From BOKV01 sp049289295 (GTDB lineage Bacteria > Pseudomonadota > Alphaproteobacteria > Rhizobiales > Rhizobiaceae): a stretch of DNA of 64,000 nucleotides. Positions within the stretch are counted from its first letter, which is position 1; every line of letters starts with the position of its first letter. Below the pieces are notes generated by a model. The model saw only the letters and a program-made list of their open reading frames with translations. It was not told the DNA's origin and searched no databases. The position numbers and the translations under genes are program-made. Location of the stretch: positions 47,553-111,552 of the forward strand of contig JBATLL010000046.1 of assembly GCA_049289295.1 (NCBI GenBank). The letters are read 5' to 3'. This document shows, one piece after another, positions 56,373-64,000 of this stretch.

Positions 56373-57311
56373 TCAGCTGTCACCCGAAAGGCAGGACCTG
56401 ATCGATTTTCCCATGTTGCGGATCAGTTCAAAATAGAGATCTGGCCCATTGCTCAGGTCTGATCCAAGCGGATCGAGAAAACCAGCCCTTGCACCCGTCC
56501 CTTCTATCACGGTCGAAATCAGTCGGGGTTCGAATTGGGGTTCCGCAAATACACAGTAAACGCCAAGATCGCGCACCCTTGCCCTGATCTCGTCCACCCT
56601 TTCAGCGCCCGGCATGACTTCCGGCGACACGGTGAGTGAACCCACGGCGCGCACACCGAAACGGTTTTCAAAATACTGATAGGCGTCGTGGAAAACGACA
56701 AAGCCCTTGTCCCTGACCGGCTCGAGTTCGGCAGTGACTTCGACAACCAGTTGCTCGAGCCTCCCAACAAGCTTGCCGGCATTGGCTTCATAGGCCGCGG
56801 CATTTGCCGGGTCCACTGCGCCAAGGGCATCCTGTATGGCATCGACCATCGCGATGGCATTTGCCGGATCAAGCCACACATGGGCGTCAAACGCATCATC
56901 CCCTTCATGATCATCGCCATGCGCGTCGGCATCATGCTCATGCGCTTCAAACGCGCCACCTTCCCGGACATCCAGCCTTTGCAGGCCGGGTGCCTCGACA
57001 AGTTCGACCAGTTTCGCATTGGCGCTGATCGTCTCGAGCGGCTTCTCCAGAAATCCCTCCAGCGAGTGACCTACCCAGAAGACGATCTGTGCCGATTGCA
57101 GCATACGTGCCTGGGAAGGCTTGAGAGCAAAGGAATGGGGTGATCCACCTCCGTCGACGATAATGCCAGGCTTCGACACCCCCTCCATCACTACCGACAC
57201 AAGCGAATGGACAGGCTTGATTGACGCCACGACAGCGACCTCGCCACGTGCCGCAAAGGTACTGGCTGATAAAAGCACGGCAGCCAATGCGAGTGATATT
57301 GACTTGATCAT
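56373..57311 (-). CDS. znuA: Zinc ABC transporter substrate-binding protein
   Basis: A 312-aa periplasmic zinc-binding protein with a signal peptide (about 1-23, ending AAR). Cluster A-1 features: VVASIKPVHSLVS, GGSPHSFALKPSQARML with the first zinc His, the His/Asp-rich loop EAHEHDADAHGDDHEGDD near residues 122-138, HVWLDPANA with the second His, and VVFHDAYQYFENRF with the third. It hands zinc to ZnuB/ZnuC. GGAGAGG precedes the ATG. It is divergent from znuCB-zur across a short region with two Zur-like palindromes. Confidence 0.96.
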   Translation of the reverse strand: MIKSISLALAAVLLSASTFAARGEVAVVASIKPVHSLVSVVMEGVSKPGIIVDGGGSPHSFALKPSQARMLQSAQIVFWVGHSLEGFLEKPLETISANAKLVELVEAPGLQRLDVREGGAFEAHEHDADAHGDDHEGDDAFDAHVWLDPANAIAMVDAIQDALGAVDPANAAAYEANAGKLVGRLEQLVVEVTAELEPVRDKGFVVFHDAYQYFENRFGVRAVGSLTVSPEVMPGAERVDEIRARVRDLGVYCVFAEPQFEPRLISTVIEGTGARAGFLDPLGSDLSNGPDLYFELIRNMGKSIRSCLSGDS

Positions 57312-57342
57312 TAACCTCTCCGGATTGCGATATCAAGGTAAC

Positions 57343-57376
57343 GTTATGTCATTACAAGATTGCGTAATGGTATAAC
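57343..57376. promoter_or_regulatory. Two Zur-box-like palindromes between znuA and znuC
   Basis: GTTATGTCATTAC (57343-57355) and GTAATGGTATAAC (57364-57376) are imperfect palindromes, each close to the alphaproteobacterial Zur pattern GTTATA-N-TATAAC. The second is nearly the reverse complement of the first. Their centres are 21 bases apart (two helical turns), so two Zur dimers could bind one face of the DNA and repress both divergent units in zinc-replete cells. Confidence 0.6.
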
Positions 57377-57390
57377 AAGTGGCATAAGGC

Positions 57391-58278
57391 TTGGCAACCC
57401 GATCCTGCAAAAGCGATGACAGCTTGGTACAGACTGCTTCCAACAAGACCCGCCCGCTTGTGGCGCTGGACAATGCCGGCGTGACGCGCTCGCAGCGATG
57501 GCTGGTGCGCGGTGTTTCCCTGCAGATCGAACCGGGCGAGATCGTCACCCTTATCGGACCGAACGGCTCGGGCAAGTCAACGACCGCCAGGATGGCACTT
57601 GGCATCCTCGACCCCGATGAAGGCAACGTCGTGCGCCGCCCTGCCCTAAGGACCGCCTACGTTCCCCAGAAACTGGCGATTGACTGGACATTGCCGCTGA
57701 GTGCAGGCCGGTTCATGAACCTGACCGGCAATGTGAGTGAAGCCGATGCATTTTCCGCGATGCAAGCCACCGGTATCGCCCATTTGCGGAAGGCGGAAGT
57801 TCGCACGCTTTCCGGCGGCGAATTCCAGCGCGTCCTGCTCGCGCGTGCCATCGCCCGTCAACCTGAATTGCTGGTGCTGGATGAGCCGGTACAGGGGGTG
57901 GACTTCAACGGCGAAATTGCTTTGTATGACCTGATCGGCAAGATCCGCGACAAGCTGAATTGCGGCATACTTCTGGTTTCCCACGATCTGCATGTCGTCA
58001 TGGCCGCAACCGACCGGGTCATCTGTCTGAACGGGCATGTCTGCTGCTCGGGAACGCCGACGACAGTGGCCTCCAGCCCGGAATACAAGGCGCTGTTCGG
58101 TGCGCGTGCTGCATCGACGCTGGCCGTGTACGAACATCATCATGACCACACCCACCTGCCCGATGGCCGCGTCCGGCACTCGGACGGAACAATTTCCGAT
58201 CACTGTCATCCCGAGGACGGCCATCACCACGGGCATGACGACCCACAGCATGCGAAAGATGACGATCATGCTGGATGA
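57391..58278 (+). CDS. znuC: Zinc ABC transporter ATP-binding protein
   Basis: ATPase of the zinc importer (295 aa). Walker A GPNGSGKST is at residue 56, signature LSGGEFQR near 137, Walker B LLVLDEPVQGVD and H-loop VSHDLHVV follow. The C-terminal 55 residues are rich in His and Asp (EHHHDHTHL, GHHHGHDDPQH), a likely zinc-sensing or storage tail. There is no suitable ATG: TTG at 57391 is taken, with TTG 57424 as rival. It overlaps znuB by 11 bases. Confidence 0.93.
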   Translation: MATRSCKSDDSLVQTASNKTRPLVALDNAGVTRSQRWLVRGVSLQIEPGEIVTLIGPNGSGKSTTARMALGILDPDEGNVVRRPALRTAYVPQKLAIDWTLPLSAGRFMNLTGNVSEADAFSAMQATGIAHLRKAEVRTLSGGEFQRVLLARAIARQPELLVLDEPVQGVDFNGEIALYDLIGKIRDKLNCGILLVSHDLHVVMAATDRVICLNGHVCCSGTPTTVASSPEYKALFGARAASTLAVYEHHHDHTHLPDGRVRHSDGTISDHCHPEDGHHHGHDDPQHAKDDDHAG

Positions 58279-59119
58279 TTTCTTCATACGCGCGCTCGTG
58301 GCGGGCATCGGCGTTGCCCTGGTGGCAGGACCATTGGGCTGTTTTGTTGTCTGGCGCAGGCTGGCCTATTTTGGCGACACGCTGTCTCACGCAGCCCTGC
58401 TGGGCGTGGCACTGGCGCTTTTGTTCGAGATCAACACGACATTGGCAGTCTTTGCTGTTTGCGCCTGCGTATCCCTGGCGCTTCTCCTGCTTCAGCAACG
58501 TGCATCGCTGACCGGTGACGCGCTTCTGGGCCTGCTTGCCCATTCCTCCCTGGCCTTGGGACTTGTGATTCTGGCCTTCATGAGTTGGATACGCGTTGAT
58601 CTGATGGGTTTCCTTTTTGGCGATATTCTCTCGGTTTCCCGCTTTGACATCGCCCTGATTCTTGCTGGCGGCACTCTGGTGATCGCCATTCTGGCGTTGA
58701 TCTGGCGTCCGCTTTTTGCTGCCACGGTCAATCAGGAGCTGGCGCAGGCCGAAGGCATGAATCCCGGTCGTGCCAACCTCATCTTCATGCTGCTGATGGC
58801 TGCCGTTATCGCAATTTCGATGAAGATCGTTGGCGTATTGCTGATAACCGCACTGCTGATCATACCCGCTGCAACGGCACGCCGGTTCGCCGCTGGCCCG
58901 GAACAGATGGCCGTGCTTGCCGCCATCATGGGTGTCGTCAGTGTCGTTGCCGGCCTGTCCGGTTCGCTGCAATGGGATACGCCGGCAGGCCCAAGCATCG
59001 TGGTCGCCGCATTCATGCTGTTCCTGCTTTCGCTGGTTCGCATCCCCGAAGCACTTGCGCGCCGATGCATGAAATCTGATGCTGAAAGCACCAACCCGAC
59101 CCGGGAGAGCCAACCATGA
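58268..59119 (+). CDS. znuB: Zinc ABC transporter permease
   Basis: Inner-membrane permease of the ZnuB/MntB type (283 aa, about eight helices): FIRALVAGIGVALVAGPLGCFVVWRRLAYFGDTLSHAALLGVALA at the start (in segments), then GLLAHSSLALGLVIL and IVGVLLITALLIIPAATAR, the usual ABC-3 signature. The ATG at 58268 overlaps the end of znuC; an ATG at 58259 is equally close. It overlaps zur by 4 bases, so znuC-znuB-zur form one transcript. Confidence 0.95.
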   Translation: MLDDFFIRALVAGIGVALVAGPLGCFVVWRRLAYFGDTLSHAALLGVALALLFEINTTLAVFAVCACVSLALLLLQQRASLTGDALLGLLAHSSLALGLVILAFMSWIRVDLMGFLFGDILSVSRFDIALILAGGTLVIAILALIWRPLFAATVNQELAQAEGMNPGRANLIFMLLMAAVIAISMKIVGVLLITALLIIPAATARRFAAGPEQMAVLAAIMGVVSVVAGLSGSLQWDTPAGPSIVVAAFMLFLLSLVRIPEALARRCMKSDAESTNPTRESQP

Positions 59120-59526
59120 ACCGACATGTCCATGTCCCATCCGACCTCACAAGAAACCAGTCACTGGTCATGGGCGCCCTTTCGCGATCGACCGGTCCGC
59201 TGAGTGCCTACACGATACTGGATCAGTTGCGCGAGGAAGGGTTTCGCGCGCCGTTGCAGGTCTATCGCGCGCTCGACAAGCTGCTCGAGTTCGGTCTGGT
59301 ACACAGACTTGAGAGCTTGAATGCGTTCGTCGCCTGCACCCATCCCGGCTGCGAATCCCATGAAACCATTGCATTCATGATTTGCGACAAATGCGGGCAA
59401 GTCAGCGAGATAACAGACACCACCCTGTCCAACCATCTCGCAGCCCTTGCCAGGACGGCCCGTTTTGCACAAACAAAGACCACGGTGGAGCTGCGCGGCA
59501 TTTGCCACCATTGCCAGGCAGCCTGA
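59116..59526 (+). CDS. zur: Zinc uptake regulator, Fur family
   Basis: A 136-aa Fur-family repressor. The winged helix is at residues 10-75 (RNQSLVMGALSRSTGPLSAYTILDQL, then APLQVYRALDKLLEFGLVHRL). The structural zinc site is C-T-H-P-G-C / C-D-K-C (Cys-x-x-Cys) plus the C-terminal C-H-H-C. Sensing ligands include His in HETIAFM. Zur bound to zinc represses znu genes. It ends the znuCB-zur operon, which it probably controls through the two palindromes upstream. Confidence 0.93.
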   Translation: MNRHVHVPSDLTRNQSLVMGALSRSTGPLSAYTILDQLREEGFRAPLQVYRALDKLLEFGLVHRLESLNAFVACTHPGCESHETIAFMICDKCGQVSEITDTTLSNHLAALARTARFAQTKTTVELRGICHHCQAA

Positions 59527-59650
59527 AACCTCTTGCCCCTGAGCACCCATCTGGCCATGTCACGAGAATGAAAACCATGTGGACAGACCATTGGAAATTC
59601 CGCCAGCCACACCCCATCTTCTGTTCAACGACACGACCGGGAGAAGTCCG

Positions 59651-60097
59651 ATGAATTACACCAGGAACAAGGACGCGGTTGCAACGCTCACGCCCGAGCA
59701 GTACCGCGTTACCCAGGAAAGCGGCACGGAAAGGCCGTTTACCGGTGAATATGACGAGCATTTCATGCCCGGCATCTATGTCGATATTGTCTCCGGCGAA
59801 CCATTGTTTGCCTCTTCGGCCAAGTTCAACTCCGGCTGTGGATGGCCCGCTTTTTCCAGGCCTATCGACAAGAAGATGGTAACGGAGCATTTTGATGCCT
59901 CCCATGGCATGCGCCGGGTGGAAGTGCGCTCCAGGCATGGCGACAGCCATCTGGGCCACGTATTCAACGACGGACCGACACAGATGGGTGGGCTTCGCTA
60001 TTGTATCAATTCCGCAGCGCTTCGTTTCGTTCCGCTGGATCAGATGGAAACGCAGGGATATGCTGAATACCTTGACCAGGTGGAGGACGCAAAATGA
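59651..60097 (+). CDS. msrB: Peptide-methionine (R)-S-oxide reductase
   Basis: Reduces R-methionine sulfoxide in proteins (148 aa). Catalytic Cys in LRYCINSAALRF and His/Asn in GDSHLGHVFNDGP are present, with FNSGCGWPAF providing a second Cys that could resolve the sulfenic acid. The zinc-binding C-x-x-C pairs found in many MsrB proteins are replaced (IYVDIVSGEPLF), so this is a zinc-free form. GGGAGAAG precedes the ATG at 59651. It overlaps msrA by 4 bases. Confidence 0.94.
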   Translation: MNYTRNKDAVATLTPEQYRVTQESGTERPFTGEYDEHFMPGIYVDIVSGEPLFASSAKFNSGCGWPAFSRPIDKKMVTEHFDASHGMRRVEVRSRHGDSHLGHVFNDGPTQMGGLRYCINSAALRFVPLDQMETQGYAEYLDQVEDAK

Positions 60098-60600
60098 CTG
60101 AACGAGCAGTACTGGCAGGCGGCTGCTTCTGGGGCATGCAGGACCTGATCCGCAAATTGCCGGGCGTTGAAGAGACGCGCGTGGGCTATACCGGTGGTGA
60201 CGTGCAGAATGCTACCTACCGAAATCATGGAACGCACGCGGAAGGGATCGAGATTCTCTTTGATCCCAACCGGATCAGCTACAGGCAGATTCTGGAGTTC
60301 TTTTTCCAGATACATGATCCCTCCACGGTGAACAGGCAGGGAAACGACCTGGGAATGTCCTATCGCTCGGCAATCTATTTCACATCCCAGGAGCAGCGTA
60401 GCGTGGCACTGGATACCATTGCCGACGTGAACGCTTCGGGACTTTGGCCAGGCAAGGTCGTAACCCAAGTGCAGGAAGTCGGTGATTTCTGGGAAGCAGA
60501 ACCCGAGCACCAGGATTATCTCGAAAGATATCCGACAGGATACACCTGCCACTTCCCGAGGCCCGGCTGGGTCCTGCCGAAACGCGAGGCGGCCGAATAG
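60094..60600 (+). CDS. msrA: Peptide-methionine (S)-S-oxide reductase
   Basis: Reduces S-methionine sulfoxide (168 aa). The active site is GGCFWGMQ with Cys at residue 10, then TRVGYTGGDVQNATYRNHGTHAEGIEI (in pieces) and DPSTVNRQGNDLGMSYRSAI with the substrate Asp/Tyr residues. No C-terminal resolving Cys pair is visible. Its ATGA overlaps msrB, so the two stereospecific repair enzymes are made together. Confidence 0.95.
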   Translation: MTERAVLAGGCFWGMQDLIRKLPGVEETRVGYTGGDVQNATYRNHGTHAEGIEILFDPNRISYRQILEFFFQIHDPSTVNRQGNDLGMSYRSAIYFTSQEQRSVALDTIADVNASGLWPGKVVTQVQEVGDFWEAEPEHQDYLERYPTGYTCHFPRPGWVLPKREAAE

Positions 60601-60745
60601 ACATCTGCGTGACGCTGGCCATGGCCAGCAGGAGAGATCTATCCTTCGCGCTGCCAGGCGGCGCGGAGCGTCTTACTGTATGCCAACACTCATTCGGCCC
60701 CAGGGTGGCTAGGTTGCTGGGTATTTGAGCAGGAGAGGAAATGCC

Positions 60746-61246
60746 ATGCAATTTGGTGGACTGCATTCCCCGGCACCCGAACTGCGGATCGACACGTGGA
60801 TTGATGTTGCCGGCAAGCCAATGGAAAAGCCTGTGCGCCTTGCCCAACTCGCAGACGGATACAAGATCGTCTTCTGTTTCCAGCACTGGTGCGCGGGCTG
60901 TCATTCCCGCGGCTTTCCGACCCTTCGCCTTCTTCATGACAATCTCAAGGACAAGGGATTTGCCTTTGTCGCAATCCAGACCGTGTTCGAAGGTGCAGAG
61001 ACCAACACAATCGACAAGCTCGCCATCAATCAGCGCCGCTATGGGCTTGCCATTCCATTCGGCCATGACATTCCGCCGGAGGGACAACCCTACCCGACCT
61101 TCATGGAGGATTACCGCTCGGCAGGCACACCCTGGTTCACTGTGATCGATCCGCAAGGTACGGTGGTCTTCGCCGATTTCCACATGGACGCAAGGCGTTT
61201 CCTTGCGGCACATGGCACTACCGGGAATGATGCGGACCGGGACTGA
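60746..61246 (+). CDS. TlpA/AhpC-like redoxin with CxxC
   Basis: A 166-aa cytosolic thioredoxin-fold protein. The motif FQHWCAGCHSRGFPTL gives a C-A-G-C active site near residue 51, followed by FVAIQTVFEGAETN and the cis-Pro region SAGTPWFTVIDPQGTVVFADF. It resembles peroxiredoxin-like or thiol-reductase proteins of unknown partner. No signal peptide. GGAGAGG precedes ATG 60746. It lies between msrBA and selO, suggesting a role in oxidative repair, but this is positional. Confidence 0.78.
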   Translation: MQFGGLHSPAPELRIDTWIDVAGKPMEKPVRLAQLADGYKIVFCFQHWCAGCHSRGFPTLRLLHDNLKDKGFAFVAIQTVFEGAETNTIDKLAINQRRYGLAIPFGHDIPPEGQPYPTFMEDYRSAGTPWFTVIDPQGTVVFADFHMDARRFLAAHGTTGNDADRD

Positions 61247-61308
61247 ACCTGGCTTGTCCAGACCCGCAGAGGGCATCGACCAATGGCATAAAGAAAATGG
61301 AAACAGCG

Positions 61309-62787
61309 ATGAACCAGCTGCAAGGCCTAATTTTTGACAACAGCTTTGCCCGCGACATGCACGGTTTCTATGTGCCTTGGGAAGGTGCCAGGGTGCCGGA
61401 CCCGCAAGTACTGCGCCTCAATCATGCACTGGCGCACGAACTGGGACTTGATCCTGATGCCCTGACGGGCACGGCCGGCGCAGCCGCGCTGGCCGGCATG
61501 GTGGCACCTGTTGGTTCAGCGCCACTTGCCATGGCCTATGCCGGTCACCAGTTCGGCGGGTTTTCGCCCCAGCTTGGCGATGGCCGCGCATTGCTGCTCG
61601 GTGAAATCATCGACACGACAGGCCAACGCCGCGACCTGCACCTGAAGGGCTCAGGCCGCACACCCTTTTCGCGCGGTGGAGACGGCAAGGCGGTGCTGGG
61701 ACCGGTTTTGCGCGAATATCTCATGGGCGAGGCCATGCACGCCCTCGCCATTCCCACCACGCGCGCGCTGGCCGTTGTCACGACCGGCGAGAAAATCGCT
61801 CGTGAAGACTATGAAACCGGCGCGGTTCTCGCGCGCATTGCTGCGTCGCACCTGAGGGTTGGTACTTTCCAGTTCTTTGCCGCAAGGGGCGAGTTCGACA
61901 AGGTCAGGCAACTTGCCGATTATGCCATCAATCGCCATTTTCCAGAGCTTCAGGATCGCGACGGTCGCTATCTGGAACTGTTCCGCCGCGTACGCGATGC
62001 GCAGGCGGCACTGGTCGCGCAATGGGTGCTTGTCGGCTTCGTGCATGGAGTGATGAACACGGACAACACGACAATTTCGGGAGAGACCATTGATTATGGC
62101 CCGTGCGCCTTCATCGAGCACTATGACCCCAGAGCCGTGTTCAGTTCCATAGATCACCAGGGACGCTACGCCTATGGCAATCAGCCGCCGGTGATGCACT
62201 GGAACCTGTCGCGTTTCGCTGAAACGTTGATCAGTCTGGTCAATCCCGATGATGATGAAGATGCTGCCCGCCAGCTGACGGATGAACTGAACCTGTTTCC
62301 GGCAGGATATCAGGCAGAGTGGCTGAAAGGCATGCGCGCCAAGCTGGGCCTGTCAAAATCCATGCCCGACGACCTCAGCCTCGCAAATGACCTCCTGGCT
62401 TCCGCGCAAGCCCAGGATGTCGACTACACCAGCCTGTTCAGAACACTTGCCACCTTTGTACGTTCAGGCGGGGATGCGGCTCGGGCCCTGTTCCTGGATC
62501 CAGCCGGGTTTGATCGCTGGAGCGAGCGCTACACTGAGCGCATGCATCAGGAAAGCGCGGATGCAAGCACAAGGGCAGACGCGATGGACCGCATCAATCC
62601 GCTTTACATCCCGCGCAATCACCTTGTGGAAGAAGCCCTCAAATCTGCAGCCGAAGGCGACATGGCGCCCTTCGACCGCCTCCTTGGCGTGCTTTCGACT
62701 CCATTTACCGAAGGGAAGGGTGCCGATGCCTATGCCAGGCCCGCTCCGGCTGATTTCGGCAAATACACCACCTACTGCGGAACGTGA
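61309..62787 (+). CDS. selO: SelO (YdiU) protein AMPylase
   Basis: A 492-aa pseudokinase-type enzyme that transfers AMP from ATP to Ser/Thr/Tyr of proteins, many involved in redox balance. Signature segments: SAPLAMAYAGHQFGGF, HLKGSGRTPFSRGGDGKAVL with Lys113, REYLMGEAMHALAIPTTRAL, and GVMNTDNTTISGETIDYGPCAF with the metal-binding Asn/Asp. Bacterial SelO lacks the C-terminal selenocysteine of animals; here the protein ends YTTYCGT with a Cys near the end. ATG 61309 has GGA upstream; ATG 61297 adds four residues. Confidence 0.94.
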   Translation: MNQLQGLIFDNSFARDMHGFYVPWEGARVPDPQVLRLNHALAHELGLDPDALTGTAGAAALAGMVAPVGSAPLAMAYAGHQFGGFSPQLGDGRALLLGEIIDTTGQRRDLHLKGSGRTPFSRGGDGKAVLGPVLREYLMGEAMHALAIPTTRALAVVTTGEKIAREDYETGAVLARIAASHLRVGTFQFFAARGEFDKVRQLADYAINRHFPELQDRDGRYLELFRRVRDAQAALVAQWVLVGFVHGVMNTDNTTISGETIDYGPCAFIEHYDPRAVFSSIDHQGRYAYGNQPPVMHWNLSRFAETLISLVNPDDDEDAARQLTDELNLFPAGYQAEWLKGMRAKLGLSKSMPDDLSLANDLLASAQAQDVDYTSLFRTLATFVRSGGDAARALFLDPAGFDRWSERYTERMHQESADASTRADAMDRINPLYIPRNHLVEEALKSAAEGDMAPFDRLLGVLSTPFTEGKGADAYARPAPADFGKYTTYCGT

Positions 62788-62832
62788 TTCTCCGAAAAGA
62801 CTGGACTTCCATGGAGAGATTAAAAGTAGCGA

Positions 62833-63762
62833 TCATACTTGATCCCACAGAGAGAATTCGTCCGGCATTGCCTGTCCAAAGATATTCTCACGATGCCAAT
62901 GCAGGTTTTGGGGATGAGGAACGTGATGTGGATCTTTCGGTCTCAGCAGTTTACCGCCTGGCCTTATTAGGCGATCGACGATTTCCGCGGGAACCTTGTT
63001 TCGTGAAATGAGAATAGTCTCACTGTCGTCTGCCACTGAAATGAGGCCACGATCAAACATCCAGTGCAACGTCCCTGAAAGCGCAATACCATTGCGGATT
63101 GAGTCGCTTCCATTACTCTTGACTGGTCTGATATGCGCCGCCTGGACTTCAGGTCGCCCGCCGCCATTTCGTAACTGTAGCCCTGATATCGCGCAACTGT
63201 AGTCGTAGGCGTCACGGACCTTTCGGCTAAACGCAACATCGCGATACTTACGTCGTGTCAGCCGTTCGAGTATCGGTCGCTGGAAGACCTCCGGCTCATC
63301 CTGCAGATCGTCGAGGACTTTATTGTAGCGTTTTGCTTCGATCTCTTCGAGATCTTGCGGCAGGCCGAGATCAACGATCCGAACAAAATCACTCTCGGGA
63401 AGACGGCGGACTGCCGATTGCACTGCTCCGCCAGTCAGAGGTACGCCAGCATGATCAGACAGGGCCTTTTCCATTGGGCTACCGTTCAGCAGTCGTGGCA
63501 CGTGTGTGTCGAACTCCAAATAGCTACTGGGTTCAATCAGGGCTAAATATCTACTTTCTACGCCTGGTTTGGGGATAACCTTTGATATCTTGGCGACTGC
63601 AAAATACCCGCGCGGCCCCGCTTTGACTGGCTCGTAGTAGACAATCCAGTCGTTAACAGCTTCCTGAACTGCCCGGAGGTAAGGTCGCGGGAAATCATAG
63701 ACGACATCGAGTTCGTCCTCATAGATCGAATCTGCTTTGTGTAAGAGAACAAGTTTGACCAT
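62833..63762 (-). CDS. HNH endonuclease with N-terminal PUA/EVE-like domain
   Basis: A 309-aa predicted nuclease. Residues about 170-265 form an HNH_2-type domain: YSCAISGLQL, EVQAAHIRPV with the first His, DSIRNGIALSGTLHWMFDRGLI with the Asn and last His. Residues 15-90 (DWIVYYEPVKAGPRGYFAVAKI, then RYLALIEPSSYLEF) look like a PUA/EVE-type fold that could read modified bases. This layout suggests a type IV, modification-dependent restriction enzyme, which is inference. Base composition is more AT-rich than the neighbours, and no partner gene is seen. The ribosome site is weak. Confidence 0.8.
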   Translation of the reverse strand: MVKLVLLHKADSIYEDELDVVYDFPRPYLRAVQEAVNDWIVYYEPVKAGPRGYFAVAKISKVIPKPGVESRYLALIEPSSYLEFDTHVPRLLNGSPMEKALSDHAGVPLTGGAVQSAVRRLPESDFVRIVDLGLPQDLEEIEAKRYNKVLDDLQDEPEVFQRPILERLTRRKYRDVAFSRKVRDAYDYSCAISGLQLRNGGGRPEVQAAHIRPVKSNGSDSIRNGIALSGTLHWMFDRGLISVADDSETILISRNKVPAEIVDRLIRPGGKLLRPKDPHHVPHPQNLHWHRENIFGQAMPDEFSLWDQV

Positions 63763-64000
63763 GCGCCCAGTAGATCAGGGGTGACAGGTAAAGCAAACCC
63801 AATTTTGAACACCCGGTCATCAAAAGCGCGTAATCTCAGCAGAAGGCTATCTCAGATTCGCTTTATCTATATTTCATGCTTGTGCCAGACATAAGGTGTT
63901 TTCAAATCGGCCTCACTTTCTTCAAATTTTTTCGATGATTTTATTTGGTAAACTGTGATCGCTTCGGTCGTTTGCTTCCTGCTTCGCGCGGGCTCTACAC
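63763..64000. other. AT-richer gene-free right edge
   Basis: No gene is supported here. The stretch is visibly richer in A and T than the rest of the window and holds the promoter region of the HNH nuclease gene. It may be the flank of an acquired segment. No integrase, tRNA or repeat was found in the visible part. Confidence 0.4.

Noticed and set aside
58019..59140. 373-aa open frame antisense to znuC/znuB/zur
   Set aside because: Composition is that of a shadow frame (His/Arg/Gln rich, no domain) against three overlapping genes with clear motifs.

Overview
The window is one continuous stretch of alphaproteobacterial chromosome, most likely from the Hyphomicrobiales (Rhizobiales). Evidence: CtrA-proteolysis regulators of the RcdA and CpdR type, a TrcR (former DUF1013) regulator, DUF1192 and DUF465 proteins, an Omp10-type lipoprotein, a cysteine-free L31, a three-gene proton transhydrogenase, a candidate mmgR/suhB-type sRNA and a ROSE-type RNA thermometer. 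Genes are densely packed with many 4-nt stop/start overlaps. I see no insertion sequence, prophage or CRISPR array. Only the right edge (HNH nuclease plus an AT-richer tail, 62.8-64 kb) looks accessory.

Layout. 0-7 kb: a probable 6S RNA at the left edge, then a glycolysis/Calvin-type block tkt-gap-(64-aa membrane protein)-pgk-isochorismatase-like-fba (class I). 7-10 kb: beta-propeller lactonase-like protein, a copper pair (PCuAC chaperone and a DUF2946-like cysteine protein), a Ca/Na exchanger and an SGNH hydrolase. 11-15 kb: propionyl-CoA-synthetase-like ligase, SDR, VOC protein and WYL regulator. 15-18 kb: cell-cycle control: trcR, DUF1192, a three-hairpin sRNA flanked by CtrA boxes, rcdA, rpmE. 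18-27 kb: MsbA-like ABC exporter, flavoprotein, a MotA/OmpA stator-like pair, suhB, efp, a Sel1-repeat protein and a degenerate ThiE. 27-32 kb: TSUP permease, two DUF465 genes, purEK, rpsU, TPR lipoprotein. 32-42 kb: pntA1-pntA2-pntB, small cytochrome oxidase subunit, Omp10 lipoprotein, pepF, orphan sigma-54 response regulator, DUF882 peptidase-like protein. 42-48 kb: gltBD. 48-52 kb: threonine aldolase, then a four-gene bufferin-type RiPP operon (DUF2282 precursor, MNIO enzyme, DUF2063 partner, DoxX). 52-56 kb: Hsp20 under a ROSE thermometer, hydrolase, hisN-like, hutG-like, cpdR, tRNA-Val(GAC). 56-60 kb: znuA divergent from znuCB-zur, with two Zur-like palindromes between. 60-64 kb: msrB-msrA, redoxin, selO, HNH endonuclease.

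Themes. (1) Three cell-cycle/CtrA-associated regulators lie within 41 kb, with CtrA-like sites upstream of the sRNA and rcdA. (2) Metal handling recurs: PCuAC, bufferin operon, Znu/Zur. (3) Oxidative repair and redox signalling genes (msrBA, redoxin, selO) are consecutive. The bufferin operon is the most striking system; the family has been described recently as copper-binding RiPPs, so the operon type is not wholly new, but its DoxX partner and leader repeats deserve study. The sRNA/CtrA-box/rcdA arrangement and the stator-like MotA/OmpA pair are the best candidates for undescribed biology.
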